A DNA stretch of 64,000 nucleotides from Schistocephalus solidus (taxonomy: Eukaryota; Platyhelminthes; Cestoda; Diphyllobothriidea; Diphyllobothriidae), in the NCBI GenBank assembly GCA_017591395.1, contig WEDG01001459.1, positions 620,001 to 684,000 on the forward strand, written 5' to 3'. Each line of letters opens with the position of its first letter. Position 1 is the first letter of the stretch. This document shows positions 35,901 through 42,639 of the stretch, in pieces. The notes below the pieces were generated by a model, which saw only the letters and a program-made list of their open reading frames with translations, was not told the origin of the DNA and ran no database searches. The position numbers were made by a program, and so were the translations under genes.

Positions 35901-38501
35901 ATTTACTTCTCGCTTAAGAAGCAGTTGGAGTCGTTAAGCGTGAACCGTTTAAGCTATCTTTTGAAGGGGTTAAGGGACCAGTCGATAGGCCTGAACATCG
36001 TCACACTAGAGAATGCCTGGGACATGCCAGGGGCCGTATATTTTCTTCCAGTGTTCTTCTGTGCTCGTATGCTTTGATACTTCTGCAACCACTTTCTCCT
36101 CTATTTCAGGCAACCAAAAACATGACAGCCGTGAAATTGATGGTTGTCAACTGTCCCCCTGTGGTGGAGGTGCTGATTCGCCGACCCGACCAGAGGTACC
36201 AGCTGGGCTTCAGTGTTCAGGACGGTGTGATTTGCAGTCTTCTGCGCGGTGGAATTGCTGAACGCGGAGGAATCCGAGTGGATCACCGCATCATTGAGAT
36301 CAACGGTGAAAGTGTGGTCGCTGTACCCCACGAGCGTATTGTCCAACTTCTTGCAAACGCCGTTGGCGAGGTGAGGCCGCATTTGCTCACCCACACAAGC
36401 CTATCAGGCCATACTTCACCATCTATTCTATGCTGATGTGGCAGTTGATTCTACCGGCTAGTGTTTTTACTATGTCAGAGGATTTGCGGGTATGGCACGG
36501 AAGTATGTACCCCCTTGGAAGGTAGCGCAAGACAATTTGTAGTATGAAGAGGTACTTATATCGCCGTTCAACGGCTTTGCGATACAAGTTTGTGATAAAA
36601 AAATTCGTGTAAACGCATCTGCAGCACTGCGTGTATCCTTGCCTGCCCTCTTTAGCCGCAGTCACGCGCGTATGCATGTAATTGTCATTTGAAGTTTGCG
36701 TTCTTGGTACAGTTTCACTTATGCACATGTGCAATTAGTAAACATTTTTAGCATTGGCAGTATGTTTGAAAAAAGTTTACACCCTACTGTGGTGATGTCT
36801 GATGCTGGACACAACAGTGAAGTGCGAAGTAAGGTAACTAAGGCATGAAATCTCTGAGTTCCCCGCGGGCGCTATTTATTAAAATTGACGCATTTTAATT
36901 GCTTTTTAATACAATCACTACGTCAAAAGTCACGATTTCGTATGGAGTGTATTCCACGGTCTGTGAATACCCGTTGATTGCTGGAAAGCTTTCTGGATCT
37001 GGACGCGTCGGCGTCACATGCAACAACATAAAGCTATTTTCAGATCAGTAATTACTTCCTGGCATCTGCGCCTTACGTATATCAGTAAAAAATACTATAC
37101 CCGCTGAACTGGTATTGCCTTTGTGCACCACGCACAATCATCGATTTCATCGCAACGAGTACCTCAGTATTTCTTTCTTCTGTCTTCTAGTTGATTTTAA
37201 ATCCTATCAAACTGGCGCCTAGTTCACACCGCTTGCAATGTTGTCTGGCCCACTTCGTACCTATTATCTGGCAGCCTCTATCAAGTCTAGGCACCTTCGT
37301 TGGCTGCCAGTTTGTCTTTCACGCCTTTCTGTCCCGTTTTGACTGATACTGTCGTCACTCTTCTTGAGCCGGACAGCGAAACCTTATTATAATCCGCAAA
37401 ATGTGGAATACTTAACGGCACTTTATTGAAGCCCAGCATATTTAAATCTGACAAAATAACTACCTTCGCCGCGGATCGTGTGGAAAGGAAGCTTTAACTA
37501 TCGCGCTGACGCTTTGTCTCAACTCGTGTTTACAGCGATTTTTTTCCAATCTACGCCCCTCCCCCGCCCTGTATTGCTGCGCCTCCGCTCTTTGTCCCTC
37601 TCTCCCTCCCTCCCTTCGTTGGAGTGCACTTTTAAATTTCAGTCATTTTTTATTTCACCCGTTCCATTGGGAGTTGGCTATCTCGGACCAGTGGTCTCAG
37701 ACTTCTATTTATTTGAAGCAAATAGTTTCTGTTTCCCATGTGCCCTGTCTACAGCCTTCGAAATTCGTTGATAAACGCTCATTGATCGCTTACGGGACTC
37801 GTTTGTGCCGTTCTGCCTTAAAGCTCAGTCTCGAGCCCCGCCAGAAGCCGCACAAGGACTAGTAGTACATTCAGCTTAAAATTGCCAACAAAGGCAAGGG
37901 AGACTGGAATGGCCGTTTTGGCTTATTAGCCGTCGTAAGCCAGTCATACCCAAACACAGGTGGTGGACCACCCGAGGCACGAACACACGACCTGTTGACT
38001 AGAGTTCCAACGCTCTAACCCATTGCACCACCGGTTCGTTGTCGTGCCGGTTTAGATCGGGAATATTAACTTTCATTGATGATCGCTCACCGATCGCTTA
38101 CGGGACTCGCTCACCCCGTTTTGCTTTGGGGCTCAGTTTCGAGCCCAGGCAAGACAACGAGCCGGTGGTGCAGTAAGTTAGAGCGTTTCACTTCTAATCA
38201 ACTGGTCGTGGGTTCGAGCCTCGGTTGGTGCACAGCCTGGAGTCGGGTATGACTGGATAACGACGGCTAATGAGCCACAAATGGCCATTTTAGTCTCTCT
38301 TGCCTATATCGGCAGTTCATCAGTCTTGCAAATGCTTGCGCTTTCACGTTGTTCGGCTGTTTGTTGGACGTAGTTTAATAAAAAAAATAATTGTAGTTTG
38401 TCTCCTCTCTATGTTTACTTCCCATGCAGATATACATTCGTACGATGCCAACTTCCATCTTTCGCCTGCTAACTGGGCAAGACGTACCTCACTACATCTG
38501 A
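11765..38501 (+). CDS. APBA: APBA/X11/Mint (LIN-10) family adaptor protein, 12 coding exons
   Basis: Exons joined in phase: 11765-12381 (end tentative), 13046-13119, 14345-14893, 16596-16696, 24299-24326, 26268-26419, 30124-30210, 32067-32336, 32414-32596, 34311-34523, 36110-36370, 38430-38501. They total 2607 bases, 868 residues plus stop, close to the length of vertebrate Mint1. The order is a divergent acidic and Ser-rich N-terminus, PTB domain ([19 protein letters not shown] to the FFADKE helix), PDZ1 ([20 protein letters not shown]), PDZ2 ([20 protein letters not shown]) and the tail PHYI. In animals these scaffolds bind the NPxY motif of amyloid precursor-type proteins through PTB and act in vesicle traffic and synaptic or basolateral sorting. 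The C-terminal YI is known to dock into PDZ1. The PTB and PDZ calls are firm; the N-terminal exons rest on phase and splice signals only. Confidence 0.93.
13046..13119 (+). CDS. APBA: APBA exon 2
   Basis: 74 bases between a strong acceptor (pyrimidine-rich, TTTTCCTTAG) and a consensus donor GTAAGT at 13120. Only one frame is open and reads [20 protein letters not shown], then GHPS. Its trailing A joins the first two bases of exon 3 to give a lysine codon. There is no recognised motif; the case rests on splice signals and phase. Confidence 0.65.
14345..14893 (+). CDS. APBA: APBA exon 3, Ser/Ala/Thr-rich region
   Basis: The acceptor is TTGCTTTTCAG. The exon codes for 183 residues of low-complexity sequence including a serine run from AGTAGTAGCAGCAGC (14452-14466), and ends ALVRENG with donor GTAGGC at 14894. 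It is a likely disordered linker. The one-base overhang G joins exon 4 to make Asp. Read-through past the donor would add a hydrophobic stretch ([20 protein letters not shown]) and a stop at 15000; I regard this as intron, though a retained-intron form with a membrane tail cannot be excluded. Confidence 0.75.
16596..16696 (+). CDS. APBA: APBA exon 4, acidic segment
   Basis: 101 bases after a CTTCTCTCTCAG acceptor and before donor GTAATG. It encodes [20 protein letters not shown] followed by [13 protein letters not shown], an acidic segment just before the PTB domain. It joins exon 3 in phase 1 and ends on a codon boundary. Confidence 0.78.
16697..18429. other. APBA intron, left part, nothing recognised
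   Basis: Ordinary AT-rich intronic sequence with an 11-14 base poly-G run near 17243. I see no gene or repeat family here. Confidence 0.5.
18430..19245 (-). mobile_element. Old, strongly degenerate relative of the endonuclease-RT-zinc finger element (RT C-terminus and finger region)
   Basis: The minus-strand translation aligns by eye with the C-terminal part of copies B and E over several hundred bases despite stops and frameshifts. [15 protein letters not shown] near 18860 corresponds to RMDDERLPKRLFYGD, and [13 protein letters not shown] near 18930 to [27 protein letters not shown] near 18630 and the cysteine pieces CQRILQVR and [12 protein letters not shown] correspond to the first fingers. 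It is far more divergent than copies A to E, so it is an older insertion or another subfamily. It lies antisense in the APBA intron. Confidence 0.65.
19985..23265 (-). mobile_element. Non-LTR retroelement copy C, 5' complete, 3' truncated
   Basis: On the minus strand the 5' UTR (about 23265-22690) matches those of copies D and E. The endonuclease starts [11 protein letters not shown] at 22670 and keeps [39 protein letters not shown] and [20 protein letters not shown]. The RT includes [12 protein letters not shown] (about 21170), [13 protein letters not shown] (about 20770), [18 protein letters not shown] and LLFADNCAL (20430), where the second catalytic Asp of FADD is Asn. The copy stops after [11 protein letters not shown] at about 20030, so the RT C-terminus, fingers and tail are missing. 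Frameshifts break it into pieces. It sits antisense in the APBA intron. Confidence 0.88.
23266..24298. other. APBA intron between copy C and the microexon
   Basis: No gene or repeat recognised. It ends in a CT-repeat pyrimidine tract (24280-24296) directly before the microexon acceptor. Confidence 0.5.
24299..24326 (+). CDS. APBA: APBA microexon (28 nt)
   Basis: The exon is flanked by a long (CT)n tract ending TTTCAG and by a perfect donor GTAAGT. It reads STKKRHGRE plus one base. Exon 4 ends on a codon boundary and the PTB exon needs one leading base; this exon supplies exactly that shift (28 = 9 codons + 1). Without it exon 4 and the PTB exon cannot be joined in frame. The product is a basic segment just before the PTB domain. 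Confidence 0.75.
24327..26267. other. APBA intron, nothing recognised
   Basis: No exon-like or repeat-like sequence recognised. A minus-strand reading frame at 25552-25256 has no family resemblance that I know and is probably chance. Confidence 0.45.
26268..26419 (+). CDS. APBA: APBA exon 6, start of PTB domain
   Basis: The acceptor is CATGCCTCTCTAG, the donor GTCAGT. It encodes [15 protein letters not shown], then [20 protein letters not shown], then [23 protein letters not shown] and QAQEAV.RIK are signatures of the first strand and helix of the Mint PTB domain, which binds NPxY-type tails of membrane proteins. Confidence 0.95.
26420..30123. other. APBA intron; holds the 29082-29422 inverted-repeat element
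   Basis: Apart from the small element at 29082-29422 I recognise no coding sequence. A (CAA)5 run occurs at about 28578-28595. Confidence 0.5.
29082..29422. repeat. Small element with inverted ends and a telomere-like core
   Basis: The left arm (about 29082-29130) contains GGACGGTAGGGATGCCTTGT and later GGGAATAG. The right arm (about 29376-29422) read in reverse gives GGACGGTTGGTATGCCTTGT, then GGGAATAG, so the arms pair imperfectly over about 45 bases. Between them, 29211-29342 is full of degenerate CCCTAA-type hexamers (ACTAACCCTAAC, CCCTACCCTAATC, ACTAACCCTAAACG). It is best called a foldback or MITE-like insertion. No target-site duplication could be confirmed. Confidence 0.55.
30124..30210 (+). 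CDS. APBA: APBA exon 7, PTB domain
   Basis: Acceptor CGCCTTTAG and donor GTACGT. It encodes [20 protein letters not shown] and ILVLNKDLD, matching the VDLFISTQRIKVL strand of Mint PTB domains. Phase 0 at both ends. Confidence 0.93.
30211..31019. other. APBA intron, nothing recognised
   Basis: No exon-like or repeat-like sequence recognised. Confidence 0.45.
31020..31690 (-). repeat. Degenerate beta/alpha retroelement tail inside an APBA intron
   Basis: Reverse-strand order alpha then beta, as after copy B. Landmarks are GCGCGTCAGACTGTTTATAG (31417-31436, the end of alpha), GGATCCCATCTGAGTGGG near 31302 (family GGATCCCACGGAGTGGG), and CACATTCTGAAGAAACCTTTGCAG (family CACATTAAGAAGGAGCCATTGCAG). 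The hairpin between the units is lost. No coding part of the element accompanies it. Confidence 0.6.
32067..32336 (+). CDS. APBA: APBA exon 8, PTB domain with an enlarged loop
   Basis: The acceptor is TTCAAAAATCAG, the donor GTTTGT. It encodes [20 protein letters not shown] then LVLMTRRHP, a near match to [25 protein letters not shown] roughly 45-residue Ser/Thr/Gln-rich insertion (from [18 protein letters not shown] to EQQQPPS) follows before the strand [11 protein letters not shown]. The inserted loop is longer than in vertebrate Mints, where a shorter variable loop sits at this place. Confidence 0.95.
32414..32596 (+). CDS. APBA: APBA exon 9, PTB C-terminal helix and autoinhibitory linker
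   Basis: Acceptor TTTCCCCCTGTAG, donor GTGCAC. It reads [20 protein letters not shown] and REHGIEDPA, then [20 protein letters not shown] and FADKEQEKE. The first part is the PTB C-terminal helix. The second matches the linker helix (YSDIINTQEMYNDDLIHFS in vertebrates) that is known to fold back on PTB and hold Mint closed. Confidence 0.95.
32728..32992. repeat. (ATC)n trinucleotide microsatellite, about 265 bp
   Basis: Almost pure CAT/ATC triplets (ATG on the other strand), with scattered CAG, CCT, ACT and CGT interruptions. It lies in the APBA intron between exon 9 and PDZ1, 130 bases after the exon 9 donor. The poly-His, poly-Ser, poly-Met and poly-Asp readings it produces are not proteins. 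Confidence 0.95.
33017..33290. repeat. SINE-1 pair, minus copy then short plus fragment
   Basis: The minus copy (about 33017-33215) carries the body ACAAGGGAGATTGAGATGGC and a worn tRNA-like head (GACCCATGACTCGCTGATTA, then GAGCGTT). The plus fragment (33222-33290) reads GGTTGATGGATGACAGCTAA, then AACCAGAAATAG, the same body in the other direction. They are head to head. Confidence 0.6.
33831..33899. repeat. Telomere-like TTAGGG patch
   Basis: Interrupted repeats of the animal telomere unit in an APBA intron: GGTTAGGGTTAG, GGGTTAGGGTTTAGGG and GAGGGTTAAGATTAGGG. The strand runs opposite to the CCCTAA-type core at 29211-29342. It is too degenerate to be a working telomere. Confidence 0.7.
33900..34310. 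other. APBA intron, nothing recognised
   Basis: Short intronic stretch before PDZ1 without recognisable features other than the pyrimidine-rich acceptor. Confidence 0.45.
34311..34523 (+). CDS. APBA: APBA exon 10, PDZ1
   Basis: Acceptor GCATTCTACAG, donor GTAAAC. It reads [40 protein letters not shown] and [20 protein letters not shown], then [11 protein letters not shown]. The carboxylate-binding loop is ESLGVVIVE, in the same form as vertebrate Mints. Phase 0 at both ends. The second half of the fold is in exon 11. Confidence 0.96.
34640..34735 (-). repeat. SINE-2 (tRNA-derived), minus copy
   Basis: In reverse it reads a tRNA-like head (D-arm CGTGGCTCAGGTGGATAAAG; TGTACTAAAG in the anticodon region; B box GGGTTCGAATCCCACC) followed by the family tail CCGAGCTTTCCACAACTGGG. 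Its acceptor stem is damaged, so it is not taken as a working tRNA gene. Confidence 0.7.
34790..34915 (+). repeat. SINE-2 (tRNA-derived), plus copy
   Basis: Head with CGTAGCTCTGGTGGTTAGAG (A box), GGGTTCAAATCCCACC (B box) and the tail CCGAGTTTTCCGCAACTGGG. It faces away from the minus copy at 34640-34735, giving a head-to-head pair about 60 bases apart. Confidence 0.7.
34916..36109. other. APBA intron, nothing recognised
   Basis: Frames of about 100 codons are open on both strands around 35292-35630, but neither resembles a family I know. I treat them as chance. Confidence 0.4.
36110..36370 (+). CDS. APBA: APBA exon 11, end of PDZ1 and PDZ2
   Basis: Acceptor CCTCTATTTCAG, donor [26 protein letters not shown] closes PDZ1. 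PDZ2 follows: [40 protein letters not shown] and [18 protein letters not shown], nearly the same as vertebrate Mint. This is the most strongly conserved exon of the gene. Confidence 0.97.
36371..37779. other. APBA last intron, left part
   Basis: No coding signal. A pyrimidine-rich stretch (CCCTCCCCCGCC, CTCTCTCCCTCCCTCCC) lies at 37557-37615. Confidence 0.45.
37780..38035 (-). repeat. SINE-1, minus copy with tail fragment
   Basis: Tail in reverse at 37780-37850 (ATCGCTTACGGGACTCGTTT). Body at about 37893-37985 (CAAGGGAGACTGGAATGGCC). tRNA-like head at about 37990-38035 (TAGAGTTCCAACGCTCTAAC, CATTGCACCACCGG). It lies in the last APBA intron. Confidence 0.7.
38090..38320 (+). repeat. SINE-1 tail (minus) followed by a plus copy with tRNA-like head
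   Basis: 38090-38155 is another reverse tail fragment. From about 38157 the plus copy has the A-box region GGTGGTGCAGTAAGTTAGAG, the loop CTTCTAA (anticodon position TCT), and the B box GGTTCGAGCC (38211-38220). The body follows (GGGTATGACTGGATAACGAC, then GGCTAATGAGCC). It is head to head with the copy at 37893-38035. Confidence 0.75.
38430..38501 (+). CDS. APBA: APBA exon 12, C-terminus
   Basis: The acceptor is TTACTTCCCATGCAG. It reads [20 protein letters not shown] then HYI and TGA, aligning with [23 protein letters not shown] of vertebrate Mints. The last residues YI are the ones known to insert into PDZ1. Confidence 0.96.
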   Translation: MYIRTMPTSIFRLLTGQDVPHYI

Positions 38502-39350
38502 TCACTGCTCGTTTGTCAGCTCGCCTTCTGCTCAGCCGACTGAGGGGCATTTCTGTTAGTGCTTCCCTGTTGCATTTACTTTTAACTCCTCACTAAAATT
38601 TCCAACAAATGGTCCGTGCATGAAGGTCCTTGTCCAACCCCCTTTTTATGTACATACCTGCGCATACACAGCACAAACACGCACGCGTAAATGCTTGCAA
38701 CAACGTGACTCTGGCAACACAGTGGGTTTTCTTCCTACCCGCATCTCAGTCACGCATTTATCGCCGAACTGTTGCCACCTGCCTTGCCTGTCGTTCAACT
38801 GGACGAATCACTTTTGAGCCCCGTTTCTCACACTGCCCCTCGACCCTTATACACCGCGCCTCCCACCACTATCTTTACATCCTGTTTCTTCTGATGCTTG
38901 TGCTGTCTTTTGAATTTATTTAGGGGTAGCTCCTTTTTTCCCCCACGGTTTACTGACACATTACCCAGACCATTCAGCCTACCTTTTAATCCCGTTATTT
39001 TCTTGTCTTGACCAGTTTTTTTTCTTTTTCGTTGTTTTCTTCTGGATCTATTGTATAACTTTTCCTTATGAGGGTCATCTGAACTCGACAAACTTTTGTG
39101 GATGAAAATTAAAGTCCCTGCCACCTCCTTTTTCCCTCTTTCTTTACTAACGTCCTATTAAGCCTCGCCACGAAGCGCGGCAAGACGGATTTGCCTTTTG
39201 GCAGTTGACTGATGACTGTTCAATGTGATCATGGGTTGCAGACAGTGAAAAGGTCTTCACTGAAGTCTGTTTGAGAGATAAGCGTGTGCTGTGCTCTGAC
39301 GGGCAAGCAGTTGTCAGATGACAGTGTAACATAGAGTGGCCGTTGGCCGC
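38502..39350. other. APBA 3' UTR region and downstream
   Basis: Pyrimidine-rich non-coding sequence. No canonical AATAAA follows the stop within 600 bases, but ATTAAA is present at 39108-39113. Confidence 0.5.
39108..39113 (+). terminator. Candidate poly(A) signal ATTAAA for APBA
   Basis: The commonest variant hexamer, 607 bases after the stop codon, followed by a T/C-rich stretch (CCTCCTTTTTCCCTCTTTC). It would define a 3' UTR of about 620-640 bases. Transcript evidence is needed. Confidence 0.35.
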
Positions 39351-40049
39351 CATTAGTTGAATTTTCTTTTCAACCCTGCCCTGTGGTTAGGTTTTTGGGC
39401 CCTAGCGTTTCAACGAGATGGTCTGAATGGCTGTTGGGAACTCGTCTGTCTTTAATCTTCGTAAAAAGTCTCACAAAGATGCCCGATTCGAGTATCACGG
39501 TCTATGTGCTAAGTTGTTGGCCGAGACCGACGCTCACCGCATTCTGCATCAGTCGTTTCGCGGGTATAGGAGACTCAATCGGAAAAGGAAGCTTGGTGTC
39601 TGAACCTTCCTCGATCCTGATGCCCGAAGTTTGCCATGTAGTCTCCAGTGCGTTACAGATTGGGTGCTTCTATAGCGTGATTCCTACCCTAACAGATACT
39701 GGTGGAAATTTAAAGTCAGGTTTAAGATATGTCGCCGATAGTACGAAAATTGAATTCAAACTAAATAGAAACATATCCAGCCTCATTAAATCGCGGACAA
39801 ACTGGTCATTCGTCAAAATGTATTGGTGAACTTGTTCCTACTTCGCGTTCAATGACAGGGGTCAAAGTCGTCGTATGTAGAAGAACCTAAAATAGGTACG
39901 TTGACACAATCCAAACTCCCGTGAAACCATCAATGCGTGCGCCGTGGTTCCGAAAATTCTGTACTGGATCGCCAACGTTTTCTTCGACAGGTGCCTCTCC
40001 ATCTAAAAGGCTGTCACGATTGTCCTTACGGTGCTCTGCAAATCTGGCC
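39351..40049. other. Intergenic, unidentified open frames
   Basis: A plus-strand frame of 148 codons (39383-39829) has no recognisable family features. The minus strand is interrupted by stops. The stretch may hold further worn sequence of the transposase fragment to its right. Confidence 0.35.
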
Positions 40050-40250
40050 TCATCGAGTTATATTGGGTTTTCCGAAGTTCCATTCGGCCTTCCTCTCCTT
40101 GTGACAGACATTTTTGGCACAGACTTCCGGGCTGTAATTGAACCAGTCAACCACAACTTTTTGGGATCTGCCAGGAAAGTTGGACACTTTTTTCAGTGCT
40201 ATTCTGTTGTTCCAGAAATAAACTAGCTCTAAAATTTCACGGGGTCTCAA
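40050..40250 (-). mobile_element. Probable Merlin/IS1595-type (ISXO2-like) transposase fragment
   Basis: The minus strand encodes LELVYFWNNRIALKKVSNFP then KVVVDWFNYSPEVCAKNV. This resembles the helix-turn-helix and linker part of Merlin transposases (a YxW...TVVDWYNF.REVC pattern in my knowledge of the family). It stops at a TGA after KPNITR. The DDE catalytic part is not recognisable downstream, so this is a remnant. A profile search against DDE_Tnp_IS1595 would settle it. Confidence 0.42.
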
Positions 40251-40559
40251 ATTGCGGTGGAGTCATCCGTTCAAATCCCAATAATGCAAGCATTCTTTCT
40301 CCTCTTTTACTGATCGAACAGGTTGGCAACCCCTTCTTTTGCACATCCATGCTGGCACTTTCTGTCCACGGACCTTCTTGTCCGTAAACGTCACCGGCTA
40401 TATTTTTCTTCTACTAAGAGACCATTCAAGAGGAGATATCTTGAGGCAGTTTCTTCCCTGTGCACTACTTCAGTATGAGGCTCTCGCAGCAGCACTTTGA
40501 AGGGTATGCTGAAGTAAGAACAAAGACTGGAGATAGGAATCATGCTTTATTCCTTTTAC

Positions 40560-40695
40560 CCACTTGTGAAAAACTCGGCGACCTAGGTGGGATTCGAACC
40601 CACGCCAGCAAGTGGAAGGCTTTAGTACAGCCAACGCTCTAGCCAACTGAGCTACGAGGCCCCACCGGGAGCCGTGAGTTTAATCACACTTGGGT
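40560..40695 (-). repeat. SINE-2 (tRNA-derived), minus copy
   Basis: In reverse: GGGGCCTCGTAGCTCAGTTG, GCTAGAGCGTTGGCTGTAC, then GGGTTCGAATCCCACC and the tail CCGAGTTTTTCACAAGTGGG. The A and B boxes are intact. Upstream of the head is AAACTCACGGCTCCCGGT, shared with the plus copy at 40845. Confidence 0.78.
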
Positions 40696-40844
40696 CAAAT
40701 CTGCCAAAATCCTCTACTAATTAATTGTACCTGGTAGTCATCTGGTGGATTCTAGATTGATTGCTCAGGAAATACCGCTTGGGCAGTCAGCTTGCTGTAT
40801 CAGAATTGGTGGATTCCGTACGTTGCAGTAGGCTGGGCGGGTAA

Positions 40845-41025
40845 CTTGACCCAAGTGTGATTAAACTCACGGCTCCCGGTGGGGCCTCGTAGCTCAGTTG
40901 GCTAGAGCGTTGGCTGTACTAAAGCCTTCTTGCTGGCGTGGGTTCGAATCCCACCGAGGCCGCCGAGTTTTTCACAAGTGGGTCAAAGGAATTATTCAAA
41001 TCTGCCAAAATCCTCTACTAATCAT
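40845..41025 (+). repeat. SINE-2 (tRNA-derived), plus copy with well-preserved tRNA head
   Basis: The head at about 40884-40962 can form a perfect 7-bp acceptor stem (GGCCTCG with CGAGGCC), a D stem GCTC/GAGC, a T stem GTGGG/CCCAC and the T loop TTCGAAT. The anticodon stem is only 4 bp and the variable region is long, so I call it a SINE head rather than a tRNA gene. It is preceded by TTGACCCAAGTGTGATTAAA and followed by CCGAGTTTTTCACAAGTGGG. With 40560-40695 it makes an inverted repeat of about 130 bases per arm. AATCTGCCAAAATCCTCTAC occurs in the same direction at about 40698 and 40999. Confidence 0.78.
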
Positions 41026-41375
41026 GCTTTAGTTGGACCGTCTGCTGCTTGTACGAAGTCGGAATTACCTGACGCGGGCTCTGGGAGATTCTGGACACTG
41101 GGCTCAGCTACCCCTTCACCCTCTATCATAGCGGTCCGATTCTTCTGGTGTGGCGTGGGAGCCAGTCAATGATCGGATAGCCTAGGTACACACGAGGGGG
41201 CCCTTTACCCATCTGAATAGTTTGTCTCTGCCAACATCAACTGCCGACCAACGCAACAAATAAAGCTTTAACTTGCGACTGCAAGAATTTGTTTAAAGGC
41301 TGTCTACCGTACTACTTGTGAATTTTTACTTATGGTCTAAGTGTCAATACTGGGTCAAACTACGCCTCTAGCAGA

Positions 41376-41837
41376 TTAGGCAGTGAAGGTGAAAGGTTGC
41401 TGAGCTTTGCTGGCCATAACTGGCTGCTTTTTACCAGTAGGTGCCTCCAATATCGACGCAAAAGCAGGCTTACCTGATGTGATGACGGTAGTCTGTCCAT
41501 ATCTTGAACAGTTTAACGCTTTACAGCAGAATTGGCAATAGCGGATCGATGGCAACGCCCGTGGCTCACACGTGCCTGGAAGTGCACATTGCACTCGCAC
41601 ACAAACTGCCTTGTGCAACCGAAGTGTCGCAAAGTCAGGCCAGCCCAACATAGCTGAAGCTCTGAACAGGGGAATTCGGCCATTCAGTGATATCCGGGGT
41701 GGAGAAGGCAGTGGTAAATGGTCATTCTTGAAGTAATTGGATCGAGGCAGCTGACAACTCTCGGAGTTAACCGCCGGCGTCGCAGTGACTGGGTCAACTG
41801 AAGAAACATACAGATATCCCTCCAGGTAACTCGACAT
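41376..41837 (-). CDS. Unidentified open reading frame, 153 codons
   Basis: The longest uninterrupted frame in the gap between the two genes. The product (MSSYLEGYLYVSSVDPVTAT at the start, SKAQQPFTFTA at the end) has many Pro, Ser and Cys but no motif that I recognise. No splice signals or neighbours support it. It may be chance or a piece of an unknown element. Confidence 0.15.
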   Translation of the reverse strand: MSSYLEGYLYVSSVDPVTATPAVNSESCQLPRSNYFKNDHLPLPSPPRISLNGRIPLFRASAMLGWPDFATLRLHKAVCVRVQCALPGTCEPRALPSIRYCQFCCKALNCSRYGQTTVITSGKPAFASILEAPTGKKQPVMASKAQQPFTFTA

Positions 41838-42329
41838 ATGATACCTTTCGCTAAATGCAAATTAACGTGAAAGGGGGTTAGAGATTGCTGCAACATTCTT
41901 GTGGTTACCTGTGTGAGGTTTCAATCCTCAAGGGCACTCAAACTCTAGCAACTTATTTGGCGAGTTGGTAGATGGCTCCTGCATTGGAGCCTAATCCTGG
42001 TCTAACCTGTACAGTGTTACGTGACCTCCTTCTAGGACAAGTCGGTGCAGACTACGGGGCTACTCGAAAGTAGGGCGCCTGGCGGGGAAGATACCTGGAT
42101 GAAGTCTATGAGTCTTTTGTCGAAACCCAAATCCCTGAGGTGGCTGAGCCACTAGCGGTAGGGCAAATCGTTACTTATCAAGTAATACAAAAACTACCGT
42201 TACAAAGTGTTTTATCAATGTCGATCTCAAATGATCTCAGAGTGTGCCTGCGTCGAGTACGAGACCCGCGGAACTGGGTTGGGAGATCGGCTGGAATCCA
42301 CAAACCAAATATTCATCTTTCTTTCGCCT

Positions 42330-42600
42330 GTCAGCCTATGATACGTTAGCTACTGTGCGGCTGCCGGCTGGGCTCTAAAGCACAACTGGACGAATTAGTC
42401 CTGTAACCTTTCGGTGAGCAACCATGTAATCCCAATCGAGAACCGTCAAAGCAAAGAGTCCATGGCGCAGCGGATAGAGTGTTGGACTTCTAAATGCCGC
42501 GGGTTCGAACCTCAGTTGCGGCAACAATTGGGGTTGGGTATGGCTGGCTGATAACAGTTAATAAGCCAAATATCCATATCAATCGCCCTTGTATTTGTTG
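42330..42600 (+). repeat. SINE-1, tail fragment then plus copy with head
   Basis: Tail piece at 42345-42425 (GCGGCTGCCGGCTGGGCTCT). From about 42458 the head has TCCATGGCGCAGCGGATAGA, the loop CTTCTAA and the B box GGGTTCGAACC (42501-42511). The body follows (GGGGTTGGGTATGGCTGGCT). Confidence 0.75.
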
Positions 42601-42639
42601 GTGCTGTCTTTCTGCCTATTTATCTTTTGACAAATTGTC

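Noticed and set aside
39383..39829. 148-codon plus-strand frame as a gene
   Set aside because: No motif, no splice context, and it overlaps a region with possible transposase remnants on the other strand. Likely chance.
42458..42525. tRNA-Arg (TCT) gene
   Set aside because: The loop and boxes fit, but the head is joined to the SINE-1 body and recurs at 38157 and 48748 with damaged stems.
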